Made by a program: the position numbers and the translations under genes. From Rosenbergiella nectarea (lineage in GTDB: Bacteria > Pseudomonadota > Gammaproteobacteria > Enterobacterales > Enterobacteriaceae): DNA of 64,000 nt. Where the stretch lies: the NCBI RefSeq assembly GCF_900111105.1, contig NZ_FOGC01000007.1:1-64000 (forward strand). Reading direction: 5' to 3'. This document shows positions 1-8,178 of the stretch, one piece after another (the stretch's first letter is position 1; every line of letters starts with the position of its first letter). The notes below the pieces were generated by a model. It did no database searches. It was not told the origin of the DNA and saw only the letters and a list, made by a program, of their open reading frames with translations.

Positions 1-1
1 T

Positions 2-847
2 TAAATAGTGATCCGCATAGTGATAGGCATCACCATAGGTGGTGGTATCCCCGCGGGTCGCATCGACCTGGGTGTTCAGGTCATCCGTGGCCTGGCGGTA
101 ATTATAATCACGGGTGCTGACCTGTTTTTGCACCACGCGATGATGGCTCTCCATGCCCCAGACCGAGTCCGCGCCTTTTGAATGCTGTCCTGATGGCGGA
201 ATCGATGGCAGGATCAGGCCTTTCTCGACCCCCTGCTGGCTGTCGTAAAACTCCACCACATCGATGTTCAGGCGCGTATCAGTGGTAAAGCGGAACCAGA
301 TACCGACCTCGCCCAACAGACGGGTAATAAAGTGCAGATCATCCTCGCCGTACTGCATCACCTGCTCACGGCGCGGGTACTCTTTTGTCAGTGAGAACAG
401 AAAATCCTGACCGCGCATGGTGTGACGCTCACGCAGAATTTTTTCCACGATCTGCGGCACCGACATATCCTGATAAATCGCGTTCTGATGCGAGCGGTCA
501 AGCAGCGCCAGGCGTGGCTGCAGCGTCAGGGCATAGTGAGTTTCATCTTTTGAGGTGTTGAGACGTTCAAAGCCGCTCACCACCCCCTGAAGGGTGCGCA
601 CGACCTGCTGTATTTTGATGCCGTAACCTTGATCAACCGGGGCCTGCAGCGTCAAGGAGGCCGCTTTCATCAGTATCATTTCTTTGCTGAGGGCATGGTC
701 AGAACTGGTGAATTCAATACGGTAACTGAACGGTGTGCTCAGGGCCTCTGAGCCTTCAAAGGCCAGCACATCGAGTACAGACTCGCAGTCTTTCACTGCC
801 AGCAGGTGGTGGTTATGGCTAAATCTTAGTGGAAAATGACTGCTCAT
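2..847 (-). CDS. vgrG: VgrG, T6SS spike protein (N-terminal 282 residues; cut by window edge)
   Basis: Reading the minus strand from the ATG at 847 gives an open frame that runs off the left edge, so only the first 282 residues are present. The sequence begins MSSHFPLRFSHNHHL and shows the gp27-like N-terminal layout of VgrG, including the LDRSHQNAIYQDMSVPQIV segment and the EDDLHFITRLLGEVGIWFRF segment around residue 170. VgrG trimers form the spike on the Hcp tube and carry effectors. The start overlaps the clpV stop by four bases (ATGA), implying translational coupling. The gp5-like needle and any C-terminal effector extension lie outside the window. Confidence 0.93.
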   Translation of the reverse strand, partial: MSSHFPLRFSHNHHLLAVKDCESVLDVLAFEGSEALSTPFSYRIEFTSSDHALSKEMILMKAASLTLQAPVDQGYGIKIQQVVRTLQGVVSGFERLNTSKDETHYALTLQPRLALLDRSHQNAIYQDMSVPQIVEKILRERHTMRGQDFLFSLTKEYPRREQVMQYGEDDLHFITRLLGEVGIWFRFTTDTRLNIDVVEFYDSQQGVEKGLILPSIPPSGQHSKGADSVWGMESHHRVVQKQVSTRDYNYRQATDDLNTQVDATRGDTTTYGDAYHYADHYL

Positions 848-3498
848 CCCGACACTCCTTGTATAAGATCGAATGCGAGTCCAATCCCCTCTTCCTCACT
901 CCAGCTAAGCGTCAGGCGTTGGGGTTTCTGTTTCGCTGCCATGTGGGTCAGCAGCTGCTGGCTCAGCACTGGCAAAATTTGCTGGTTGAGCAGGCTGTCG
1001 ACGTTACGTGCCCCGGTGTCCGGTAACAGGCAGGCGGCGGTCAGGGCATCAAATAGGCTCTCTTCGATAGTCGTGTTCAAGCCGTAGTGGCGGTTCAGGC
1101 GCTTACTGACCTGTGCGAGCTTTATCTCCACGATGATACGCATCGCCGCTTCGGCCAATGGGCGGTAAATCACGGTCTGGAAGCGGGCTAGCAGTGCCGG
1201 CTGGAAGTGGTCGCGCAAAATCGGGCGCAGCAGCTCGTACAGGTCGCCTTCGGTGGCCTCCGGCTGTTCATCAAGCCGTTGCATCAGGAGGTCACTGCCG
1301 AGATTCGAGGTCATCAAAATAACGGTATTACGGAAGTCGATTTCGCGCCCTTCGCCATCACGCATAACGCCGCGGTCGAAGACCTGATAGAACAGGTTCA
1401 TTACATCGCGGTGTGCCTTTTCCACTTCATCCAGCAGCACCACGCTGTACGGACGCTTGCGCACCGCTTCGGTGAGAATCCCGCCCTGACCATAACCCAC
1501 GTAACCCGGAGGAGAACCTTTCAACTGGGAAACGGTATGCGGCTCCTGGTACTCGGACAGGTTGATGGTGATGAGTGACTTCTCACCGCCGTACAGCACA
1601 TCCGCTAGTGCCAGCGCGGTTTCGGTTTTCCCGACGCCACTCGGGCCGACCAGCAGAAATACGCCCTGCGGACCATTCTCGGACGTGAGCCCCGTTTTTG
1701 CCGCACGCAGGCGCCGGGCGATGGCGGTCAGCGCCATGTCCTGCCCGACCACGCGCTTGCCTATTTCGTTTTCGAGTGTCAGCAGTTCGGTCTGTTCGTC
1801 TTTCATCAGGGAAGAGAGCGGAATACCGGTCCAGTCGGCGATCACATTTGCGACCGTGCGGCTATCCACATCCACTTGAGCCAGCACATCGCCCTGCTTC
1901 AGCTGCTGTTGCAGGTCGGATATTTTAGCCTGCTGGCTGATATCCTGGCGGCAGGCCATCAGCTGCTGTACCAACGCCTTTTCGTTGTTGAAACGCGCTT
2001 CCTGCTCCCCGATACGCGCGTCCAGTTCAGTCCGCTGCTGCTCAATGGCACCCAGTCGGTCACCATGACGGTTGCTGCCGCAGGCGATGTCTTCCAGCAG
2101 CGCCTGCTCTTCCAGTTCCAGCGCGGTCAGTTGTGCTTTCAGGCGTACAATAGCTTCCGGCACCGTGTCGAGACTCATACGGACACGCGCGGCGGCGGTA
2201 TCCAGCAGATCAACAGCTTTGTCTGGCAACTGGCGGCCTGTTAAGTAACGACGTGACAGGGTGACGGCGGCACGCACCGCATCATCGGTGATATGTACGT
2301 TATGATGTTCGGAATAGTGGGATTTCAGGCCCCTGAGCATCAGGCACGCCGTGTCATCGTCCGGCTCATCCACTTTCACCCTCTGGAAGCGGCGCTCCAG
2401 CGCGGCATCGCGTTCAAAATACTGTTTGTATTCAGACCAGGTGGTGGCCGCAATAGTGCGCAGTTCACCGCGCGCCAGCGCCGGCTTCAGCAGGTTCGCC
2501 GCATCCGCCCCGCCGGCCTGGTTACCGGCGCCGATAATGGTGTGGGCTTCATCGATAAACAGCAGAACAGGCTCCGGCGACTGCTGTACAGCATCGATAA
2601 CGTTTTTCAGGCGCTGTTCAAATTCGCCCTTCACTCCCGCCCCTGCCTGTAACAGTCCGAGGTCGAGGGTGCGCAGAACAACCGACTTGAGCGATTCCGG
2701 GACGTTACCCTCTGCTATACGTAGCGCCAGGCCTTCAACCAACGCCGTTTTGCCGACACCTGGCTCACCGACCAAGATCGGGTTGTTCTTGCGACGACGG
2801 GAGAGGATGTCCACCACCTGACGAATTTCCGTGTCGCGCCCAAATACCGGGTCAATCTTGCCCTCTTTTGCTTTGGCGGTGACATCAAGGGTGAACTTAT
2901 CCAGTGCGTTCTGCAGCGCTGGGGGCAGCTCACCCTCTTTCAGTTCAGCCCCCACCGGACGTCCGACAAACTCCACTTCGCCGCCGTGGCGCTGCGCCAG
3001 TTCGGGTTCCTGCTGCACGTCCGGGCGTTCGTCGGACTGTGCATCCAGTAACGGACGCAGGCGCTCCAGCTGGCTCTGGCCGAGCGTCAGCAGTGGCCAT
3101 AACCCATCACAGCGCAACAAACGTTGTTTTTCTGTCAGCACCATCAGTAAATGCACACTGCGAATACTCTCTTCACCCGATAGCGAAGCCAGTAGCCAGG
3201 CTTCCTGTAATAGTGTCTGGATAACAGCAGAGAGCTGTGGGCGACTACGTACCGAACGAGGTAAATTATCCAGCCAGCCCAGCAAATTCTGCCAGATAGC
3301 GTCCATGTCCCATTCATAGCGTCTTGCCAGCACGGTCAGGTCGCCCTCCCCCTGCTCCAGCAGTTTCAGCAGTTTCAGCAGCCAGTGCTCTGGCAGAATT
3401 TCCGCATGGGCACGCATCTGGCAGAGCGAAGCCGCCCCTTCCATCGCACGGGCACAATAAGGGTTCAGACGTCGAAGAAGGATTGCCGGGTTTTCCAT
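844..3498 (-). CDS. clpV: ClpV (TssH), AAA+ ATPase that recycles the T6SS sheath
   Basis: The product of 884 residues has the two AAA+ modules expected of the ClpB/ClpV group. The first has Walker A GEPGVGKTALVEG and Walker B LLFIDEAH. The second has Walker A GPSGVGKTETALAL and LLDEVEKAH. Between them is a Glu/Gln-rich middle-domain coiled coil. The N-terminus (LLRRLNPYCARAMEGAAS) is of ClpV type rather than ClpB type, and the T6SS neighbours fix the assignment. ClpV extracts contracted TssB/TssC tubules in the cytoplasm. The ATG at 3498 has an AGAGAG ribosome site upstream; the 3' end overlaps vgrG by four bases. A 301-bp structured gap separates it from hcp. Confidence 0.97.
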   Translation of the reverse strand: MENPAILLRRLNPYCARAMEGAASLCQMRAHAEILPEHWLLKLLKLLEQGEGDLTVLARRYEWDMDAIWQNLLGWLDNLPRSVRSRPQLSAVIQTLLQEAWLLASLSGEESIRSVHLLMVLTEKQRLLRCDGLWPLLTLGQSQLERLRPLLDAQSDERPDVQQEPELAQRHGGEVEFVGRPVGAELKEGELPPALQNALDKFTLDVTAKAKEGKIDPVFGRDTEIRQVVDILSRRRKNNPILVGEPGVGKTALVEGLALRIAEGNVPESLKSVVLRTLDLGLLQAGAGVKGEFEQRLKNVIDAVQQSPEPVLLFIDEAHTIIGAGNQAGGADAANLLKPALARGELRTIAATTWSEYKQYFERDAALERRFQRVKVDEPDDDTACLMLRGLKSHYSEHHNVHITDDAVRAAVTLSRRYLTGRQLPDKAVDLLDTAAARVRMSLDTVPEAIVRLKAQLTALELEEQALLEDIACGSNRHGDRLGAIEQQRTELDARIGEQEARFNNEKALVQQLMACRQDISQQAKISDLQQQLKQGDVLAQVDVDSRTVANVIADWTGIPLSSLMKDEQTELLTLENEIGKRVVGQDMALTAIARRLRAAKTGLTSENGPQGVFLLVGPSGVGKTETALALADVLYGGEKSLITINLSEYQEPHTVSQLKGSPPGYVGYGQGGILTEAVRKRPYSVVLLDEVEKAHRDVMNLFYQVFDRGVMRDGEGREIDFRNTVILMTSNLGSDLLMQRLDEQPEATEGDLYELLRPILRDHFQPALLARFQTVIYRPLAEAAMRIIVEIKLAQVSKRLNRHYGLNTTIEESLFDALTAACLLPDTGARNVDSLLNQQILPVLSQQLLTHMAAKQKPQRLTLSWSEEEGIGLAFDLIQGVSG

Positions 3499-3599
3499 GA
3501 AATTCTCTCTTTATCGGTTCCTGGACACGCTACCGCCCATCGCTGTTTCCCGTGAAGGGGACCAAAGCGCATACGGTCAGGCTGGCAGTTTGTGGTTTT

Positions 3600-3638
3600 T
3601 TTTGCTGAAAGCCTGTTCCAAATAGGCGCTCAGCAAAA
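3600..3638. repeat. Hairpin in the hcp-clpV spacer
   Basis: The arms TTTTGCTGA (3600-3608) and TCAGCAAAA (3630-3638) are perfect complements, and inner GCCT (3611-3614) pairs with AGGC (3624-3627). On the minus strand the hairpin is followed by A residues rather than T residues, so it is not a canonical intrinsic terminator for hcp. It may limit readthrough or protect transcript ends between the highly expressed hcp and clpV; that is inference. Confidence 0.55.
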
Positions 3639-3702
3639 CAGCGGAAAGGACACCCCTCAGCTAAAAAGTGAGGATTACGCTAGAGAGTCCGTGTCGCAGG
3701 AA

Positions 3703-3798
3703 GGCGGCAAGTTCGTGAGTCCCCGGAAGCATAGATGACTATGTGACCGGGGCGAATAAATGAAGCCAATGCTCCTGCGGCGTGAAATATGATGCGTA
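3703..3798 (+). repeat. Structured repeat copy A, downstream of hcp
   Basis: This ~97-nt element is homologous to the reverse complement of 4307-4404; the first 54 nt align without gaps. It contains an outer stem CCCCGG (3721-3726) with CCGGGG (3747-3752), a 3x3 internal loop, and an inner stem CATAG/CTATG closed by ATGA. The distal part resembles the segment before the hcp start in the other copy. It ends next to the hcp stop codon, in the opposite orientation to copy B, so hcp sits between inverted repeats. Confidence 0.8.
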
Positions 3799-3799
3799 A

Positions 3800-4291
3800 T
3801 CAGGCGGTGGCGCGTTCGTTCCAGCTATCAGAATGAATGATGTTGCCGTCTTTATAAGTCCAAGTGATTTTTTCGTAACGCAACTCGATAGCTTCGAGGT
3901 GATTGTGTTTCTCGTAAGCAGGATCTTTGACGTCGTGCATCACCGGATTCACTTTCACCACCTTCACGTTCTCGAGTTTAGTGTTGAAATATTCCACTTC
4001 TTGGCCCGCATCGTTAATTTTGTACCACTTGAATTCCGCAGACTTCAGGGTCTGACCGGTAGTCACAGCCTTATATAGATAAGGGCTGGAGGAGTCGATT
4101 TCCTTGGTGAACAGGAACGGGGTGTGGATACGGGTACCGGTCAGCTTGCCGGTGTTGTTGTCGGTCGGTATATACAGGTTATGCTTCTGCGCGACCACTT
4201 CGATACTGCCTTCGCGATCCTGAACGTCTACAGACCCTTTGATGTCCGCGCCGCCGTCGTCTTTAAGCCAAAGGTAAACAGGTATTGCCAT
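3800..4291 (-). CDS. hcp: Hcp, T6SS inner tube protein
   Basis: The product of 163 residues starts MAIPVYLWLKDDGGADIKGS, the typical Hcp family N-terminus, and ends in the YEKITWTYKDGNIIHSDSW strand. Hcp hexamers stack to form the tube propelled by sheath contraction and can carry effectors in the lumen. I chose the ATG at 4291, preceded by TGGAGA, over an upstream in-frame ATG at 4318 because family members begin MAIPVYL. The gene is unusual in being flanked by two inverted copies of a structured repeat, at 3703-3798 and 4307-4404. Confidence 0.97.
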   Translation of the reverse strand: MAIPVYLWLKDDGGADIKGSVDVQDREGSIEVVAQKHNLYIPTDNNTGKLTGTRIHTPFLFTKEIDSSSPYLYKAVTTGQTLKSAEFKWYKINDAGQEVEYFNTKLENVKVVKVNPVMHDVKDPAYEKHNHLEAIELRYEKITWTYKDGNIIHSDSWNERATA

Positions 4292-4306
4292 GAGAATTTC
4301 TCCATT

Positions 4307-4404
4307 TATACACTTCATCCTTCAGACTGCCTCTTTGTTGGCTGCCTTCATTCGCCCCGGTCACAGAGCAGTCTCTGCTCCCGGGGACTCACTCCGTTGC
4401 CGCC
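4307..4404 (-). repeat. Structured repeat copy B, in the hcp 5' leader
   Basis: Read on the minus strand this element has the same outer stem CCCCGG/CCGGGG as copy A and an inner stem CAGAG/CTCTG closed by ACTG. Compared with copy A (CATAG/CTATG) the third inner pair changes from T-A to G-C on both sides, a compensatory substitution that supports a real stem. The element lies just upstream of the hcp ribosome binding site and is in the sense orientation, so it would be transcribed as part of the hcp leader. Confidence 0.8.
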
Positions 4405-4437
4405 GCGATGCAGCCCGAATGATTTTGTGTATCCTTT

Positions 4438-6138
4438 TTACGAAGCGTCATCATCCTGCGATGACGTTTTGGGATTGCCCGGTACCTGGCAGGCATTGGC
4501 CTGCGGTACCAGACTGATGTCGACACGGCGATTGAGCGCACGCCCATCCGGGGTGTCGTTAGTTGCGATCGGGCGGCTTTCACCATAGCCCTGTACCGCA
4601 AAACAGCTTTCCGGTATCTCACCGGTGTCACGCATCCAGTCGCGTACCGCTTCGGCACGCTTCTGAGAGAGCGTCTGGTTCAGTTGCGCATTACCGGTGT
4701 TATCGGTATGGCCGGCGACCACAATCAACCAACCGGGCTTCGCCTTAACACCGACCAGCGAGTTCACGAGCATTTTGGTGGACCCAGCTTTCAGCGCCGA
4801 TTTACCTGAATCAAATAGCGACATGCTGTCGAGGCGAATCGTTTTCGGTATCGGTTTGGGCGTGGGCTGCGGTGGTTTAGGGGGCGGTGGCGGGGGCACA
4901 TATGTGCGGATCGCATCCAGCACCCGTATCCGTAGCCCCTCGCCCTGATACAGACCGAGGCTCAGCCGAGCGGGTACACCATTTCGCGCCCAGTCATCCA
5001 ACTGCGCCACATCGGTGCGCAGGACGGCAACGGCATCACTTTTCTGCTCGTAATCACTCATCGGGATTCCGTCATAACGGGTAATATCAAAACTCACACG
5101 ATGCATTAACTGACGATTATTCCAGCCGCTGCTGAGTAGCGCGGCAATTGCCGCCAGTGAGAAAATCCCGAGCGCACAGCGCCATGCACGTTCACGCGAC
5201 GTAAGGCCTTTCCCTTCCGGCAGCAGCGGCAGGATAAAATCCGGTAGCAGGGAAATAACCGTACTGTCCGTTCCCACCGGCTGCCAACCAGCCACCCGTT
5301 GTAGTGCAGTGTGGCGTGAGAGCCACGCGGTCCAGACCGAGTTTGCCAGACTTCCGGCAAGGATCGGCCCCATCCCCCATAGAACCGCGGTAGGTGCTAT
5401 AGCCGGAACGTCGGGACTCTCATCCAAAAAGACGGCTTCGACATGCTGATAGAACCAGCTCATCAGGCTGTTAATCAGTACCTGTTGCTGCATCACAGGC
5501 GTTCCGCCAGTCGTTATCCATCCAGCGATGGAACACGGAGCTAAAGACTCACGCCAGACCCGGCCCCCTTTCCCCGGAATAGCCGCCTGCCAGAGCGGGT
5601 CATTCGTCATCACACTGCCTATTTGACCATTCAGAACGAGCGGCACCGCATGTCCAGTTTCTTTACGAAGCTGGCTGATTTGCCAGCGCATAGCCAGCAG
5701 GCGACTGGCCAGGGCATCGCTGTCTGCATGCTTCTGCGGGCAGACACTAACCATTACCGAAAGCTGGCGTCCCCAGTCGGGGCGCAGCCACAGTATTTGA
5801 CGGGCTGCCAGTTCAAGTTCCTGATGATCCTCTAACCGGATCCAGCACCCCTGCGCGACAGTGAGCACGGGTGACTGATGGGGCCAAGCAAGGGGCAGAT
5901 CGCCACAGACCAGTACCACAGGCTGACGGTAAGTGGCGTCTGGAAGGTCATCCAGTTGCAGAGTCACATCAGGATCCGAACGGCAACGAGTGACAGTCCA
6001 GAACGCCAGGATAAGCCCCAGTATTGCCAGCAAAACGAGCACAGAAGCCAGGCGGGATGCCGGCAGGTAGCCCAGGCAGACCACAGCACTTAGCAAAGCG
6101 GCCCACAGCGCAAGCCCGCGCTGTTGTGCAGGACTCAT
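4438..6138 (-). CDS. T6SS-associated membrane protein with C-terminal OmpA domain (TagL-like)
   Basis: The 566-residue protein has two closely spaced hydrophobic helices near the N-terminus, another around residue 325 (CALGIFSLAAIAALL), a proline-rich linker (VPPPPPPKPPQPTPKP) near residue 420, and a C-terminal OmpA peptidoglycan-binding domain with AGHTDNTGNAQLNQTLSQKR. OmpA-type T6SS proteins anchor the TssJLM membrane complex to the cell wall. I chose the ATG at 6138 because it overlaps the tssL stop as ATGA; a longer frame would reach 6258 within tssL. The peptidoglycan-binding part is separate from the short TssL next door, unlike fused 'evolved' TssL forms. Confidence 0.88.
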   Translation of the reverse strand: MSPAQQRGLALWAALLSAVVCLGYLPASRLASVLVLLAILGLILAFWTVTRCRSDPDVTLQLDDLPDATYRQPVVLVCGDLPLAWPHQSPVLTVAQGCWIRLEDHQELELAARQILWLRPDWGRQLSVMVSVCPQKHADSDALASRLLAMRWQISQLRKETGHAVPLVLNGQIGSVMTNDPLWQAAIPGKGGRVWRESLAPCSIAGWITTGGTPVMQQQVLINSLMSWFYQHVEAVFLDESPDVPAIAPTAVLWGMGPILAGSLANSVWTAWLSRHTALQRVAGWQPVGTDSTVISLLPDFILPLLPEGKGLTSRERAWRCALGIFSLAAIAALLSSGWNNRQLMHRVSFDITRYDGIPMSDYEQKSDAVAVLRTDVAQLDDWARNGVPARLSLGLYQGEGLRIRVLDAIRTYVPPPPPPKPPQPTPKPIPKTIRLDSMSLFDSGKSALKAGSTKMLVNSLVGVKAKPGWLIVVAGHTDNTGNAQLNQTLSQKRAEAVRDWMRDTGEIPESCFAVQGYGESRPIATNDTPDGRALNRRVDISLVPQANACQVPGNPKTSSQDDDAS

Positions 6139-6824
6139 TTCACGGCTCCCGGCATCAGGCTTGATAGCGTCTGATCTAACCAGTAATCTAGCCCCCACCA
6201 GAGTGCAGCGACCACCACCACGCCCAGACCGATACGTACGGGCCACAATGCCAGCCAACGACCCACTCTTCGTCCGGTACGGCTTTCTGCCATTACCGGA
6301 TGAGTCTGCGGATAGTTGAACGGCGTGACATATTCATTGAGCGCGTCGATAAGTTTCTGGCGCTCCGGCTCGTTCAGAGAGCGGAAACTGCCGAGGAATC
6401 CCAGCATCATGACCCGCTGGAAGCAGGTCATCACAGCATGGTCAGGGGCCGGTTCGCGTAGCACATCGCGCATCCGATCACACAGCGTATCACCGGCGTC
6501 CATGGTGCCGAGGAAGTATCCTTGCAGGGGAATGTCATACCACTGTATGCAGGCATCATCCTCCACTCCTCGACCTTTGACTGCTTCATCAAGCAGCGCA
6601 CACTGTGCAGTGAGAATATGCTGACAGCTGACTTCATCGAGTTCGTTCGCTTTCAGCTCACGCTGCACGCGCTCTACATCAGTAATGCAGCGCTCCCACA
6701 AGGTGCGCCCTTCTCCATCCTGAAACGTCGGGCCGTGACGCAGGCTGATCACCTGCAGCCAGGTGTCCTGCAGCAAGGCATCAATGTCAATGGATGCAGC
6801 AGCGCTGCGTTTAGGCTCACTCAT
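6135..6824 (-). CDS. tssL: TssL (DotU/IcmH family), T6SS inner-membrane complex
   Basis: The 229-residue protein is all-helical in its cytoplasmic part, with the DotU-type segments LTAQCALLDEAV and GYFLGTMDAGDTL, followed by one transmembrane helix near the C-terminus (IGLGVVVVAALWWGLDYWL) and a short periplasmic tail. This matches short TssL, which forms the inner-membrane complex with TssM and docks the baseplate. It overlaps tssK upstream and the OmpA-like gene downstream by four bases each, so tssK-tssL-ompA look translationally coupled. Confidence 0.94.
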   Translation of the reverse strand: MSEPKRSAAASIDIDALLQDTWLQVISLRHGPTFQDGEGRTLWERCITDVERVQRELKANELDEVSCQHILTAQCALLDEAVKGRGVEDDACIQWYDIPLQGYFLGTMDAGDTLCDRMRDVLREPAPDHAVMTCFQRVMMLGFLGSFRSLNEPERQKLIDALNEYVTPFNYPQTHPVMAESRTGRRVGRWLALWPVRIGLGVVVVAALWWGLDYWLDQTLSSLMPGAVK

Positions 6825-8161
6825 GTTCTCAGTACCGCAAAGAGTTCAAGTTCAGGCTCGCCGAGCATGCCCGGCACGTAAAACATACAGGTGCCGCCCT
6901 GGAGCATTTCGCTGGCCAGAGGATGAGAGATATCGAGACTGAAATACTGGTTTTCCAGACGCAGTGGGATGGCGGCCGGCACATGACGCAGGGAGATCAG
7001 GGGTACACCCACCCGAGATGAATTGACGATACTCCTGACATGATCGGGACTGCCGACCTTGCATTGGCGTGGGAACTGTTCCTGCAGCTGTGTCACCCGC
7101 ATGGGTGAACGCACGGAGAGGTAGTAATCGGCCCCTTCGCGCAGGCGCGGGTCATGCAGACGAGCCTGCCAGAAGTGAAGCCGGGCATCATGCTCAAGCT
7201 CAATCGTCACCACACGCGACGGCAAGCTGGCTTCCAGCAGGTCGGCCAGTAGGTCAAAGAGCGGCGGGAAGACGTTATTCAGTTGCTCATGCTGCCAGAC
7301 AGGAATAGCACTCACCTGGTGTTCCAGCGAGAAGGTCAGCAGGCTACCCGCAAGGCGTACCAATTCCAGGTACAGACGCTCCGGGGGACTTTGCGGGTGA
7401 CGCTGAAACTGTCCGAGCACGGGTTCTGCGCTGTTCAGGGCATTGAGCAGCCAGAACAGAGACACATCAGCCACGGCAAAATCGGCCATGCGCTCGTTAC
7501 TTTCGCGACGCATGTCCATCAGGCGACTCAGACGGGCACGCAGTTGCATCATCAGCTGTTCTAGCTGGGTCACCAGCCAGCGGCTGCCCTGCAGAACCAG
7601 CAGTGGCGGAAGGAAGGTTTCATCGAGCACCCAGCTCCCCTGTGGATCCTGCTGCAGACGGGCGACCGGACAGGTCAAGTAATCACTGTTGTTCTGATGG
7701 GCTAAACGCAGCGTCAACTCGGGCTGCAAAACCGCAATCTGGCGGGTATCGTCCCCGAAGGTGTTGCGGACATCCCGCCAGCGCTGGCGATAACGCACAG
7801 GACGCTCGGCCATCTCATCGGGCTTAAGGCAGTTGCCGCCATTTGCCCGCAGAAGCGGAAGCGCCAGAACCACCACCACTTCCTGTGATTCGCCCTCTAG
7901 CGCCAGCACCGGCGGCAGGGGATCGGCATTATCCGTATCGATAAGCGTGCCGTCGGGGAAACGAATGTACAGACGACGCGGCTGCAAACGGCCCAGTTTC
8001 AGTGCATCCGGTTCGAAAGTGGCCTCAATCATTCCCCAGGGATGGCAGAGACCCAGTCGGGCGATACATTCCGCAGACCAGGCCGCATACGCGACCTGTT
8101 GCTGGAAATGCTGGGGAGAGACCATAACGCCCCTATCCCATAACGGTTGTTCCGTTCTCAT
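6821..8161 (-). CDS. tssK: TssK, T6SS baseplate-membrane complex connector
   Basis: The product of 446 residues begins MRTEQPLWDRGVMVSPQHFQ, the conserved TssK N-terminus (LWxEGxxLxPQHFQ type). The length fits the family (about 440-450). TssK trimers link the TssFG wedge to the TssL/TssM membrane complex. The C-terminal part contains the LLFYVP-like MFYVPGMLGEPELELFAVL segment typical of the family. The gene starts 17 bp after the tssC stop and overlaps tssL by four bases. Confidence 0.96.
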   Translation of the reverse strand: MRTEQPLWDRGVMVSPQHFQQQVAYAAWSAECIARLGLCHPWGMIEATFEPDALKLGRLQPRRLYIRFPDGTLIDTDNADPLPPVLALEGESQEVVVVLALPLLRANGGNCLKPDEMAERPVRYRQRWRDVRNTFGDDTRQIAVLQPELTLRLAHQNNSDYLTCPVARLQQDPQGSWVLDETFLPPLLVLQGSRWLVTQLEQLMMQLRARLSRLMDMRRESNERMADFAVADVSLFWLLNALNSAEPVLGQFQRHPQSPPERLYLELVRLAGSLLTFSLEHQVSAIPVWQHEQLNNVFPPLFDLLADLLEASLPSRVVTIELEHDARLHFWQARLHDPRLREGADYYLSVRSPMRVTQLQEQFPRQCKVGSPDHVRSIVNSSRVGVPLISLRHVPAAIPLRLENQYFSLDISHPLASEMLQGGTCMFYVPGMLGEPELELFAVLRT

Positions 8162-8178
8162 TGGCTTCCTGCCTTAGC

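Noticed and set aside
844-3319. Several plus-strand open frames of 100-160 codons lie opposite clpV.
   Set aside because: They follow the codon periodicity of clpV on the other strand, have low-complexity Arg/Ser-rich products and no ribosome sites. They are shadows of a GC-richer gene.
3703-4404. The inverted repeats around hcp as ends of an insertion sequence.
   Set aside because: No transposase lies between them and target-site duplications could not be recognised; hcp is the only gene inside. I report them as structured repeats instead.
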